Assembly: GCF_003013395.1 (NCBI RefSeq)
Contig: NZ_PXZM01000050.1
Coordinates: 1 to 64,000 of the forward strand
DNA: 64,000 nt
DNA from: Brevibacillus fortis
GTDB taxonomy: Bacteria > Bacillota > Bacilli > Brevibacillales > Brevibacillaceae
Direction of reading: 5' to 3'
The notes below the pieces were generated by a model, which saw only the letters and a program-made list of their open reading frames with translations, did no database searches and was not told where the DNA came from. The stretch's first letter is position 1; each line of letters opens with the position of its first letter. Shown in pieces: positions 8,399-16,515 of this stretch. The position numbers and the translations under genes are program-made.

Positions 8399-9321
8399 TA
8401 GAATTACAAGACAAGATTAAGGAATTGCGCCGTTTTACTGAGGAAAAGGGAATTGATTTCTCTGACGAAATACAGCGTCTCGAACAAAAATCAAAAGAGC
8501 TTGCTGCGCAAATTTATGGCAACTTGACTCCATGGCAGCGCGTACAGCTGGCTCGTCATCCGGAACGGCCAACGACTTTGGACTATATACAACTACTTTT
8601 TACTGATTTTATCGAGGTTCATGGAGACCGTTTGTTCGGAGATGACCATTCGATTGTGGGTGGAATTGCCAAGCTAGACGGACATCCGGTTACGGTCATC
8701 GGTCACCAAAAAGGGAAAGATACAAAGGACAACATCAAGCGCAATTTCGGAATGGCTCATCCAGAAGGCTACCGGAAGGCATTGCGCATTATGCAGCAGG
8801 CGGATAAGTTCGGTCGCCCGATTATTTGCTTTATCAATACATCTGGGGCATATCCTGGGAAAGCGGCAGAAGAGCGCGGTCAGAGTGAAGCGATTGCCCG
8901 CAATCTGCGTGAAATGGCAACGTTTCGCGTGCCAATTATTTGTATTGTCATCGGGGAAGGTGGAAGCGGTGGAGCCTTGGCGATCAGTGTAGGCAACCGC
9001 ATCTATATGTTGGAGAATTCCTATTACTCCGTGATTGCACCAGAGAGTGCAGCCGCGATCCTCTGGAGAGACTCCAGCTTGGGTATGCGTGCAGCGGAGA
9101 CGATGAAAATTACGGCTCCTGACTTGTTGGAATTAGGAGTCATTGACGGAATTATTGATGAACCATTCGGAGGAGCCCATCGTGATTTGATCGCGCAGGC
9201 AGGGATGGTCAAGGCGGTCATCACGGAACAACTAGAACAGTTGGGCCGTTTAACTCCAGATGAATTGATACAGGACCGTTACGATAAGTTTAAACAGATC
9301 GGAGAATTCGCCTCCCTGTAA
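8365..9321 (+). CDS. accA: Acetyl-CoA carboxylase carboxyltransferase alpha subunit
   Basis: A 318-residue partner of AccD. An N-terminal helical region (ELSFEKPLVELQDKIKEL) leads into the carboxyltransferase fold with FINTSGAYPGKAAEERGQ, GEGGSGGALAI and SVIAPESAAAILWRD. GGAAGGAG precedes the ATG, which lies inside the accD frame. Together accD and accA supply only the carboxyltransferase half; biotin carboxylase and carrier genes are not in this window. Confidence 0.97.
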   Translation: MAGELSFEKPLVELQDKIKELRRFTEEKGIDFSDEIQRLEQKSKELAAQIYGNLTPWQRVQLARHPERPTTLDYIQLLFTDFIEVHGDRLFGDDHSIVGGIAKLDGHPVTVIGHQKGKDTKDNIKRNFGMAHPEGYRKALRIMQQADKFGRPIICFINTSGAYPGKAAEERGQSEAIARNLREMATFRVPIICIVIGEGGSGGALAISVGNRIYMLENSYYSVIAPESAAAILWRDSSLGMRAAETMKITAPDLLELGVIDGIIDEPFGGAHRDLIAQAGMVKAVITEQLEQLGRLTPDELIQDRYDKFKQIGEFASL

Positions 9322-9342
9322 GAATCAGGGGGCGTTTTTTTC
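9309..9342 (+). terminator. Terminator after accA
   Basis: CGCCTCCCT pairs with AGGGGGCG and is followed by seven T. The stem begins inside the last codons of accA. Confidence 0.88.
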
Positions 9343-9408
9343 TTGTTTTCCGTGAAGAAAATCTGCTACAATCGAAGTCGAATGAAAGAGTTATCAGAGC
9401 TTTCAAAA

Positions 9409-9492
9409 AGTATGGCACATATCTATCGACTGTATAACAGATATGTTGATTTGAGTGATACAGCATGTTTCATACAAAGTATGGTACATACT
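9409..9492. promoter_or_regulatory. Cluster of repeated palindromes upstream of pfkA
   Basis: AGTATGGCACATAT (9409-9422) recurs 69 bases on as AGTATGGTACATACT (9478-9492); the second copy is a perfect inverted repeat (AGTATG-GTA-CATACT). Between them CATATCT (9418-9424) pairs with AGATATG (9439-9445). The array lies 52 bases before the pfkA start. It looks like an operator set for a regulator of the pfkA-pyk operon, but I cannot name the regulator. Confidence 0.5.
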
Positions 9493-9543
9493 GTTTCCGT
9501 TAAATGACATGCTAAAGACGATATGATTGGAGAGGTGGATTCC

Positions 9544-10503
9544 ATGCGAAAACTTGCAGTTCTCACCAGCGGTGGAGATTCTCCTGGAATGAATGCTGCA
9601 GTCCGGGCGGCTGTACGTCGTGCTCATTTTCACGAGGTACAAATGTTTGGGGTTTACCACGGATACGAAGGGCTGATGCGGGGAGATATCAAGGAGATGT
9701 CTCTGGGTTCTGTTGGGGATATTATCCAACGGGGAGGAACCATTCTCTACTCCGCCCGCAGTGAGGCATTCAAGACGGAAGCCGGACAGCAAAGAGCGGT
9801 GGAGCAATTACGTGATCATGGAATTGAAGGTCTGATTGTGATTGGGGGAGACGGTTCGTTTCGCGGTGCGCAGAAGCTGACCGAAAAAGGCTTCCCGACC
9901 ATTGGCGTACCGGGCACGATTGATAATGATATTCCGTGCACCGATTTCACGATCGGGTTTGATACGGCATTGAATACCGTTGTGGAAGCGATCGATAAAA
10001 TCCGCGATACGGCCACTTCGCATGAACGCACCTACATTATTGAAGTGATGGGGCGAGATGCTGGCGACCTGGCATTGTGGGCAGGGCTTGCAGCTGGTGC
10101 CGAGTCGATCATTATCCCGGAAGCGTCGCAGGAGTTGGACGACATTATTGAGCGTCTGCATGCTGGACAACGCCGTGGTAAAAAGCATTCCATCATCATT
10201 GTGGCGGAAGGGGTAGGAAGCGCAGCTTCGTATGCCGAAGCCATCACGAAAGAGACAGGCTGGGAGACTCGCGTGACGGTACTGGGTCACATTCAGCGTG
10301 GTGGTTCCCCTACTGCGATGGACCGAATGCTGGCGAGCCGAATGGGTGCCGCAGCCGTCGATTTATTACTGGAAGGCAAGCAGGATCGAATGGTTGGGAT
10401 TCAGAACAACGAGATCGTTGATGTTGATTTTCAAGAAGCATTGGCGAAAAAGCATCAATTGGATTTATCCATTTATCAATTGGCGCGCACGCTATCTATA
10501 TAA
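9544..10503 (+). CDS. pfkA: ATP-dependent 6-phosphofructokinase
   Basis: A 319-residue enzyme, the exact usual bacterial length, converting fructose 6-phosphate to fructose 1,6-bisphosphate, the committed step of glycolysis. Visible are the ATP-site loop LTSGGDSPGMN, the catalytic TIDNDI segment and the IGGDGSF phosphate loop. GGAGAGGTGG precedes the ATG at 9544; an in-frame ATG 21 bases upstream starts inside that ribosome site. It is followed after 40 bases by pyk without a terminator, so both form one operon, as in Bacillus. Confidence 0.97.
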   Translation: MRKLAVLTSGGDSPGMNAAVRAAVRRAHFHEVQMFGVYHGYEGLMRGDIKEMSLGSVGDIIQRGGTILYSARSEAFKTEAGQQRAVEQLRDHGIEGLIVIGGDGSFRGAQKLTEKGFPTIGVPGTIDNDIPCTDFTIGFDTALNTVVEAIDKIRDTATSHERTYIIEVMGRDAGDLALWAGLAAGAESIIIPEASQELDDIIERLHAGQRRGKKHSIIIVAEGVGSAASYAEAITKETGWETRVTVLGHIQRGGSPTAMDRMLASRMGAAAVDLLLEGKQDRMVGIQNNEIVDVDFQEALAKKHQLDLSIYQLARTLSI

Positions 10504-10543
10504 TACTGACAGTTTTTACGAGTGTAGAGGAGGCTTACATCCT

Positions 10544-12298
10544 ATGTTAAGGAAAGCAAAAATCGTGTGTACCATTGGACCGGCGAGTGAATCGGTTGAA
10601 ACACTGAAAAAACTCATTGAAGCAGGAATGAACGTAGCGCGTTTGAATTTTTCGCACGGTTCCCATGAGGAGCATGCTGCTCGTATTGTGAACATTCGTC
10701 AGGCATCGAAAGAAACGGGGAAGCCTGTTGCGATCCTGTTGGATACAAAAGGTCCTGAAATCCGCACGGGTACGCTTGCAGTAGATGCAGTTGAGCTCGT
10801 AGAAGGAAATACGCTGATCCTCACCATTGAGGAAGTAGCGGGTACCGCTGAGCGTGTCTCCATTACGTATCCGGAATTGCCACGTGATGTAAAAATCGAC
10901 GATACGATCTTGATCGACGACGGCCTGATCGGGTTGACAGTACAAGAAGTGCGTGACACCGAAATCGTCTGCTTGATCAAAAACGGTGGAACACTGAAGA
11001 GCAAGAAAGGCGTCAATGTTCCTGGTGTCAAAATCAACTTGCCAGGTATCACAGAAAAGGATGCGCAGGATATCGAATTTGGTGTTGAACAAGGTGTCGA
11101 TTTCATTGCGGCTTCCTTCGTCCGAAAAGCATCGGATATCTTGGAGATTCGCAAAATCCTGGAGCGCAATAATGTGCGAATCGATATTATCGCCAAAATC
11201 GAAAACCAGGAAGGCGTCGATAACGTAGACGATATTCTGGTAGTAACAGATGGAATCATGGTTGCGCGCGGTGATTTGGGCGTAGAGATTCCGGCCGAAG
11301 AAGTACCACTTGTTCAGAAGAAGCTGATCAAGAAGTGTAACGAACTCGCGAAGCCAGTCATTACGGCGACACAAATGCTCGATTCTATGCAGCGCAACCC
11401 ACGCCCGACACGTGCAGAAGCGAGTGACGTTGCGAACGCCATTTTCGATGGTACAGATGCCATCATGCTCTCCGGAGAGACGGCTGCGGGTAAATATCCG
11501 GTTGAATCTGTCGAAACCATGGTGCGAATCGCTGTACGTGCAGAGCAAGAGCTGAATTATCGCGAGATCTTGTATGCACAAGCACAGCTCAAACAAGTGA
11601 CGATTACTGATGCCATCAGCCAAGCTGTATCCAATGCAGCACTGGATCTGGACGCAGCTGCAATCATTACAGCGACCGAAAGCGGACACACAGCTCGCAT
11701 GGTATCGAAGTTCCGTCCAAAAGCACCAATCGTGGCTGTAACACCGCATGAAGCGATTATTCGCCGACTTGCACTCGTAAATGGCGTGTATCCGGTGAAG
11801 GGCGAAATGGCGAATACAACCGACGAAATGCTGGAGATGTCTGTTCAGGAGGCACTCGATGCAGGCTTCGTTCGTCATGGCGATCTCGTCGTGATCACAG
11901 CAGGCGTACCTGTGCGTGAAGTTGGGACAACGAACCTGATGAAAATCCACGTCATTGGCGATGTGGTAGCAAAAGGACAGGGAATCGGTCGAAAAGTTGT
12001 CACGAACAAGGTAGTAATTGCTAGATCCGCTGAAGAGGCGCTGGCAAAGGTAGAAGAAGGAGCGATCCTGGTAACCATCGGTACCGACTCCGATATGATT
12101 GAAGCGTTTGGCAAGGCTGGAGCGGTGATTTGCGAAGAGGGCGGACTTACCTCTCACGCAGCCATCGTAGGCCTGAATCTCGGCGTTCCAGTCATCGTAG
12201 GAGTGCAATTTGCTACGGATGTATTGAAGGAAGGGCAAATTGTAACGGTGGATTCTGAGCGTGGGCATATTTACTCAGGTCATGCGCGGATTTTGTAG
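10544..12298 (+). CDS. pyk: Pyruvate kinase with C-terminal PEP-utilizer domain
   Basis: A 584-residue enzyme making pyruvate and ATP from phosphoenolpyruvate and ADP. The barrel carries CTIGPAS, NFSHGSHEEH, LLDTKGPEIRTG and the active-site IAKIENQEG and TATQMLDSM segments. After the standard domain, the last 100 or so residues contain GLTSHAAIVGLNLGVPVIVG, the PEP-utilizing histidine-domain extension typical of Bacillus and Geobacillus enzymes. AGAGGAGG precedes the ATG at 10544. Confidence 0.97.
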   Translation: MLRKAKIVCTIGPASESVETLKKLIEAGMNVARLNFSHGSHEEHAARIVNIRQASKETGKPVAILLDTKGPEIRTGTLAVDAVELVEGNTLILTIEEVAGTAERVSITYPELPRDVKIDDTILIDDGLIGLTVQEVRDTEIVCLIKNGGTLKSKKGVNVPGVKINLPGITEKDAQDIEFGVEQGVDFIAASFVRKASDILEIRKILERNNVRIDIIAKIENQEGVDNVDDILVVTDGIMVARGDLGVEIPAEEVPLVQKKLIKKCNELAKPVITATQMLDSMQRNPRPTRAEASDVANAIFDGTDAIMLSGETAAGKYPVESVETMVRIAVRAEQELNYREILYAQAQLKQVTITDAISQAVSNAALDLDAAAIITATESGHTARMVSKFRPKAPIVAVTPHEAIIRRLALVNGVYPVKGEMANTTDEMLEMSVQEALDAGFVRHGDLVVITAGVPVREVGTTNLMKIHVIGDVVAKGQGIGRKVVTNKVVIARSAEEALAKVEEGAILVTIGTDSDMIEAFGKAGAVICEEGGLTSHAAIVGLNLGVPVIVGVQFATDVLKEGQIVTVDSERGHIYSGHARIL

Positions 12299-12334
12299 GT
12301 AAAACTATTCATCTTTAACATAGAATGCCTCTGA

Positions 12335-12361
12335 AGGGTGACCAAGCGTCACCCTTTTTTG
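12335..12361 (+). terminator. Terminator after pyk
   Basis: GGGTGAC-CAAGC-GTCACCC followed by six T. The rest of the 440-base gap up to nrdJ holds the nrdJ promoter and NrdR boxes. Confidence 0.92.
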
Positions 12362-12627
12362 GCGTGCTGTAAAAAGGATTAGCCGACGAACTACCTGATA
12401 AGTTTTACCAGATAACGGCGATTATTAGGTGGTGCAAAGCGAGTGGGAATCTGTTAAAATCGGTCGGTGGCTTTGTATCGGGACGGGTAAAATCCATACG
12501 TTCGGAATTTCCAAACCATGACAGAATGTTCGTTTTGTCCCCATGGCGAAAACAAGGCTGAGGATAAAAGTCTCTGTTTTCTCGTCCAATGTTCGGGATT
12601 TTGTGTCAAGTGTTTTTTTGAGAAAAA

Positions 12628-12675
12628 CACAACATCTAGTATTGTCGAAAATTATTTCGCACAATATATAGGTAA
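12628..12675. promoter_or_regulatory. Tandem NrdR boxes upstream of nrdJ
   Basis: CACAACATCTAGTATT (from 12628) and CACAATATATAGGTAA (from 12660) share CACAA-AT-TAG and start 32 bp apart, about three helical turns. NrdR is known to bind two 16-bp boxes of the form ACACWATATATWGTGT at this spacing. The first box overlaps the -35 and the second covers the -10 of the promoter here. nrdR itself is at 42673. Confidence 0.75.
12642..12670 (+). promoter_or_regulatory. Promoter of nrdJ
   Basis: TTGTCG (12642-12647), a 17-bp spacer and TATATA (12665-12670), about 70 bases before the nrdJ start, overlapped by both NrdR boxes. Confidence 0.72.
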
Positions 12676-12739
12676 AACTATTGAGTTTTATAGATGAAGA
12701 TAGGTAAACTAGAGAGGAAAGATTCGAAGGAGGAACGAT

Positions 12740-15001
12740 ATGCTGGCGACCGTAACCGTATCCCGAACCCAATTTTTGCGGGATGAATTCTTAGATCAAT
12801 ATCCTGATTTTCCGATCCATATGAGTCCTCTGGGACAATTTGTTTACTACCGTACTTATTCTCGCTTTGTACCGGAAAAAGGAAGACGGGAAACGTGGAA
12901 AGAAACGTGCCGCCGCTCGGTGGATTACAATATTAAGCTGGCTTATCAGCATTTGAACAAAATCGGAATGTACGCCGATTCACGCGCGATGGAAAAAGAG
13001 GCAGAAGGTCTGTTTGACAACATGTTTAACCTTCGCCAGTTTTTGTCTGGTCGTACCTTGTGGGTTGGCGGTGCGGACAACGGTGTAGCGGATTTGTATC
13101 CGTTGGCGAACTTCAACTGCTCCTTCCTGAATATCAAGTCTTGGGATGACTTGGGCGATCTGTTCTATCTTCTCTTGGTAGGAACGGGCGTAGGCTTCAA
13201 ATGCACGAAGGAAATGGCTGCTGGACTGGGCCCGATTCGTACGAATGTTTCGCTGCTTTCTTCTGAATACAGACCGCTGCCAAAGCATCAACGCCTGGAG
13301 CGTTCTGAGCTGAATGTATTGGATAACGGTTTTGCCAAAATTTATGTGGGCGACAGTAAAGAAGGCTGGGTAGAATCCCTCCGTCTCTACCTGCAAATTT
13401 TGACAGATGCTACTTACGAACACATTCACACTGTGAAAATCTCTTATAACAGCGTGCGCCCGAAAGGCGAGCGACTGAAGCGTTTTGGTGGCACAGCTAG
13501 TGGTCATGAACCGCTTCGCGAAATGTTTGAAGGTATCGACAAAGTGTTGAAAAACCAAATCGACCAACATTTGGCACAAATCGAGAGTGATGAAAAAGGA
13601 TACGGCAAAATCCGTCCGATACATATTCTCGACATTGGAAATCTCATCGGAGCAAACGTCGTTGTAGGTGGCGTGCGCCGTACAGCGGAAATTTTCCTGT
13701 TCGATCACGATGATTACGAGTGCATGCTGGCTAAATACGGTATCAACGGCTTCTGGACAGAGGATCAGCTGAACCATCACCGTCGTGTGGGCGAGCTGTT
13801 GGGAGAGCACAAGCCTGTATGGTTTGACAGCATCCAAAATGTCGGAGACGGACGCTTCGGTCTTGATCACCGCCGCATGTCCAACAACTCCATCGCATTT
13901 ACCAAACAACCGACCAAGCCATTCTTGAACCTCGTGTTCACATTGATGCAATTGGAAGGCGAACCAGGCTTCATCAACCTGGAAGAAGCGAACCGTCGCC
14001 GTCCAAATGCAGAGGGCTTGAACCCTTGTGCAGAAATCCTGCTCGATTCTTATGGTGTCTGCAACCTGACGACAGTCAATTTGGTGGAATTCGTGAAGGA
14101 TCGTGAGGATGGCTCCAAGTATCTGGATCTCGATGGCTTGCTGGAAGCACAGCGCAAATCTGCTCGTGCTGGTCTGCGCATGACGCTGGTTACGTTGGAG
14201 CTGCCGCATTGGGATACCGTTCAACAGCGTGACCGTCTGCTCGGAACCTCCCTTACTGGTGTGAAGGATGCGTTGGCATCCCTTGGCTATACAGAAGAGC
14301 AAGAGCTCGAACTGCTGCGCCAGCTGGGCGATGCTGCTCGTGATGAGGCGAATCGTTATGCGTATGAGCTGCGTGTGAACTCTCCACTCTTGGTAACGAC
14401 CGTGAAGCCGGAAGGTACGCTGTCTCAGGTAGCTGGTGGTGTGTCCAGCGGTCTGCACTGGTCACATTCGCCGTACTACATCCGCCGCATCCGTATCAAT
14501 GCCGAGGACCCATTGGCAAAAGCGGTACAAGCTCTTGGCTGGACAGTCAACCCAGAGGTAGGATCGCCAGGAGATACGTATGAAGAACGCATGGCAAACG
14601 CACGTACACTCGTGATCGATTTCCCTGTAGCATCAGGTGCAGAGGAAACGAAGAACGAAGTAAGTGCAAAACGCCAATTCGATACGTACTTCCGTTTCCA
14701 GAAAGAATATACGGAGCACAACTCTTCCAACACCATTACGGTACGCAAGGAAGAGTGGGTAGAAGTAGAAGAGATCGTTTACGACAACTGGGACAATTTC
14801 GTAGGTGTATCCTTCTTGCAATTGGATGGCGGAAACTACCAATTGGCTCCTTATGAAGAGTGCACCAAAGAACAGTACGAGGCATTGAAGCAGTCTATGA
14901 AGCCGTTTGATTCTGCGATTTTGCAGCAGTATGAAACCGGCGGAGAGGCTGATCTGTCCACGGCCGAATCTTGCGAAGGCGGAGCTTGCCCGATTCGTTA
15001 A
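12740..15001 (+). CDS. nrdJ: Adenosylcobalamin-dependent ribonucleoside-triphosphate reductase (class II, monomeric)
   Basis: A 753-residue radical enzyme that reduces ribonucleoside triphosphates to deoxy forms without needing oxygen. Length and sequence fit the monomeric Lactobacillus leichmannii type. Visible are NFNCSFLN, the NPCAEILLDSYGVCNLTTVN active-site stretch and the C-terminal redox pair in SCEGGACPIR, a CxxxxC tail that shuttles electrons from thioredoxin. GAAGGAGG precedes the ATG. Tandem NrdR boxes overlap its promoter, so it should be repressed when dATP is ample. It is followed by its own terminator and is not in an operon. Confidence 0.95.
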   Translation: MLATVTVSRTQFLRDEFLDQYPDFPIHMSPLGQFVYYRTYSRFVPEKGRRETWKETCRRSVDYNIKLAYQHLNKIGMYADSRAMEKEAEGLFDNMFNLRQFLSGRTLWVGGADNGVADLYPLANFNCSFLNIKSWDDLGDLFYLLLVGTGVGFKCTKEMAAGLGPIRTNVSLLSSEYRPLPKHQRLERSELNVLDNGFAKIYVGDSKEGWVESLRLYLQILTDATYEHIHTVKISYNSVRPKGERLKRFGGTASGHEPLREMFEGIDKVLKNQIDQHLAQIESDEKGYGKIRPIHILDIGNLIGANVVVGGVRRTAEIFLFDHDDYECMLAKYGINGFWTEDQLNHHRRVGELLGEHKPVWFDSIQNVGDGRFGLDHRRMSNNSIAFTKQPTKPFLNLVFTLMQLEGEPGFINLEEANRRRPNAEGLNPCAEILLDSYGVCNLTTVNLVEFVKDREDGSKYLDLDGLLEAQRKSARAGLRMTLVTLELPHWDTVQQRDRLLGTSLTGVKDALASLGYTEEQELELLRQLGDAARDEANRYAYELRVNSPLLVTTVKPEGTLSQVAGGVSSGLHWSHSPYYIRRIRINAEDPLAKAVQALGWTVNPEVGSPGDTYEERMANARTLVIDFPVASGAEETKNEVSAKRQFDTYFRFQKEYTEHNSSNTITVRKEEWVEVEEIVYDNWDNFVGVSFLQLDGGNYQLAPYEECTKEQYEALKQSMKPFDSAILQQYETGGEADLSTAESCEGGACPIR

Positions 15002-15023
15002 GCGAACCGAATAATAAGAGATA

Positions 15024-15061
15024 GGGGGAGACTGCTAAAATCAGTCTGCCCCTGTTTTTTT
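15024..15061 (+). terminator. Terminator after nrdJ
   Basis: GGGGGAGACTG pairs with CAGTCTGCCCC around a short loop, followed by a run of T. It immediately precedes repeat copy A. Confidence 0.88.
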
Positions 15062-15063
15062 AT

Positions 15064-15560
15064 GTGGCTGTAGTGGAGAGAAGAATATTTCCAGTCTAGG
15101 CTCCAGGCTCCGTCCCGCTGGGGGCTAAAACTGCCCGCTCCGAAGGGATTCGCGGGGAAACGCAAAAGTGGTAGCCGCTCCGTCGTAGGGGCACGTTGCG
15201 TTTCTTTTGCCCGCAAATCCCTTCTCCGCTCGGTAGGACTCCACAAGTCGCTACGTCTGGAAATATTCTTCTCTGTCGCGACATATGCGATTCTTCAATC
15301 TTTTAAGGCATTTAAAACCCGTCTAACACGGAAAGCTCGTAGAGGAAACAGGAGAAAAAAGCGAAGATCTTTGGTACACCGACCGAGACGTAATGCAAAA
15401 AGCGAAACACGCTCTTAAGCGTCCACCTCTGAAATACACCCTGAGTGGACCACTTTGGACGCGGTTTCGTTTTTTGCATGGAGGCGGGCAGTGAATCCCT
15501 CAGCGGGTGGGACAAGAAGCTGAGCGTTTTCTCCTGTTTCCTCCCCACCACTACAGCCAC
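15064..15560. repeat. Long hairpin-rich interspersed repeat, copy A (497 bp)
   Basis: A non-coding block nearly identical in layout to 27888-28379. Its ends are perfect inverted repeats: GTGGCTGTAGTGG (15064-15076) and CCACTACAGCCAC (15548-15560). Inside are nested complementary arms: an 18-bp pair at 15077-15094 and 15257-15274; GAAGGGATTCGCGGG with 15210-15224; a 17-bp pair at 15342-15358 and 15527-15543; and ATGCAAAAAGCGAAAC (15393-15408) with 15464-15479. It folds as two large consecutive hairpins inside outer arms. No protein is supported in it. It could be a non-autonomous mobile element or a structured RNA. Confidence 0.85.
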
Positions 15561-15608
15561 GTAGGGGGACTATGGTACAATCATTCTATAGAGAAAGGAG
15601 CGATCCAA

Positions 15609-16040
15609 ATGACTCCCATTATTCATTCCCATCGATTGCGCGTCCGCTATGGCGAAACCGATCAGATGGGTGTGGTCTACCATACGAATTATTTGAATTG
15701 GTTTGAAGTAGGAAGAACAGAATTGATTCGCCATGCGGGGATCACCTATCGAGAGCTGGAGGAAAAAGGCGTACTTTTGCCCGTCACAGATGCCAACATC
15801 TCTTACAAACAGCCCGCCCGCTATGACGATGAGGTAGAGATACGGACGAGAGTAAAAGAGTTCAGCCCTGTCCGTCTCACTTTTGCCTATGAGATTGTTA
15901 GATTGTCTGACCAACAGCTGTTGGTGTCAGGAGAGACGATGCACGTATTTACCAACACAGCTCTGAGACCGATTCGCTTGTCGAGAGCGGAGCCTGACAT
16001 ATATGATTGGTTGGACTCCCAGCATAAAGGAGGGGAATAG
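15609..16040 (+). CDS. Acyl-CoA thioesterase, 4HBT/YbgC family
   Basis: A 143-residue hot-dog-fold thioesterase. The N-terminal RVRYGETDQMGVVYHTNYLNWFEVGRTEL motif has the Asp and the GVVYHxxYL pattern of the 4-hydroxybenzoyl-CoA thioesterase/YbgC group. It probably hydrolyses acyl-CoA or acyl-ACP; the substrate is unknown. The start at 15609 follows GAAAGGAG. A -10-like TACAAT at 15576-15581 lies just beyond repeat copy A. It ends two bases before fxsA and is probably cotranscribed with it. Confidence 0.9.
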   Translation: MTPIIHSHRLRVRYGETDQMGVVYHTNYLNWFEVGRTELIRHAGITYRELEEKGVLLPVTDANISYKQPARYDDEVEIRTRVKEFSPVRLTFAYEIVRLSDQQLLVSGETMHVFTNTALRPIRLSRAEPDIYDWLDSQHKGGE

Positions 16041-16042
16041 AT

Positions 16043-16438
16043 ATGTTCCGCTTTTTTGCCATTCTGTTTGTCGTTGCGTTTGGATTAGAGCTTTGGGGGC
16101 TTATTACCATTGGTTCGTGGATCGGTGGATGGAATACAGTCGTATTAGTCATTCTCACGGGGATCTTGGGAGCTTGGCTCGCGAGGCAGCAGGGGATGCA
16201 AGTATTCCGGATGGTCCAAAACCAGCTGGCGCGTGGGCAAATGCCTACGGATTCGCTCATCGATGGTGTTTTGATTTTGGTCGGTGGCATTTTGCTCTTA
16301 CTGCCTGGTTTTGTCACGGATGTGATCGGACTGGTTTTCCTCATCCCGTACACACGGATGATTATCCGTCATCTGTTGAAGCGCTGGTTGTGGAACCTCA
16401 TCTCGTCCGGTCGTGTTCAATTGTTTTTTCGCCGTTAA
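16043..16438 (+). CDS. fxsA: FxsA-family membrane protein
   Basis: A 131-residue inner-membrane protein with three hydrophobic segments: residues 1-20, VVLVILTGILGAWLAR, and GVLILVGGILLLLPGFVTDVIGLVFLIP. The last two carry the GxxxGxxLARQQG and LLLLPGFVTDxxGL signatures of FxsA, which relieves exclusion of phage T7 by the F factor in E. coli. Its native role is unknown. A GAGGGG site precedes the ATG. The pairing with ytvI, here convergent, matches Bacillus gene order. Confidence 0.92.
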   Translation: MFRFFAILFVVAFGLELWGLITIGSWIGGWNTVVLVILTGILGAWLARQQGMQVFRMVQNQLARGQMPTDSLIDGVLILVGGILLLLPGFVTDVIGLVFLIPYTRMIIRHLLKRWLWNLISSGRVQLFFRR

Positions 16439-16454
16439 TACAGATATTCCATAT

Positions 16455-16507
16455 AAAAAAGAACCGCTTCGAGCTGTGTGACAAGCTGCTCGCAAGCGGT
16501 TCTTTTT
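16455..16507. terminator. Bidirectional terminator between fxsA and ytvI
   Basis: AAGAACCGCTT pairs with AAGCGGTTCTT around a 25-base loop, with A-run on the left and T-run on the right. It can end both converging genes. Confidence 0.85.
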
Positions 16508-16515
16508 ACGTTGGG

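Noticed and set aside
10547..12268. 573-codon open frame antisense to pyk
   Set aside because: It mirrors the codon pattern of pyk, has abnormal composition rich in Cys, His and Arg, no ribosome site, and no recognisable domain.
12380..12740. Possible cobalamin riboswitch before the B12-dependent reductase
   Set aside because: A GGTGCAAAGC word is present, but the ordered B12-box elements are not; NrdR boxes and a good promoter explain the region. A covariance-model scan for the cobalamin riboswitch would settle it.
12980..14458. 492-codon open frame antisense to nrdJ
   Set aside because: No ribosome site or domain; nrdJ is unquestionably coding on the other strand.
15096..15560. Short open frames within repeat copy A (and the equivalents in copy B)
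   Set aside because: They do not agree in frame between the two copies, lack ribosome sites, and run through complementary arms.
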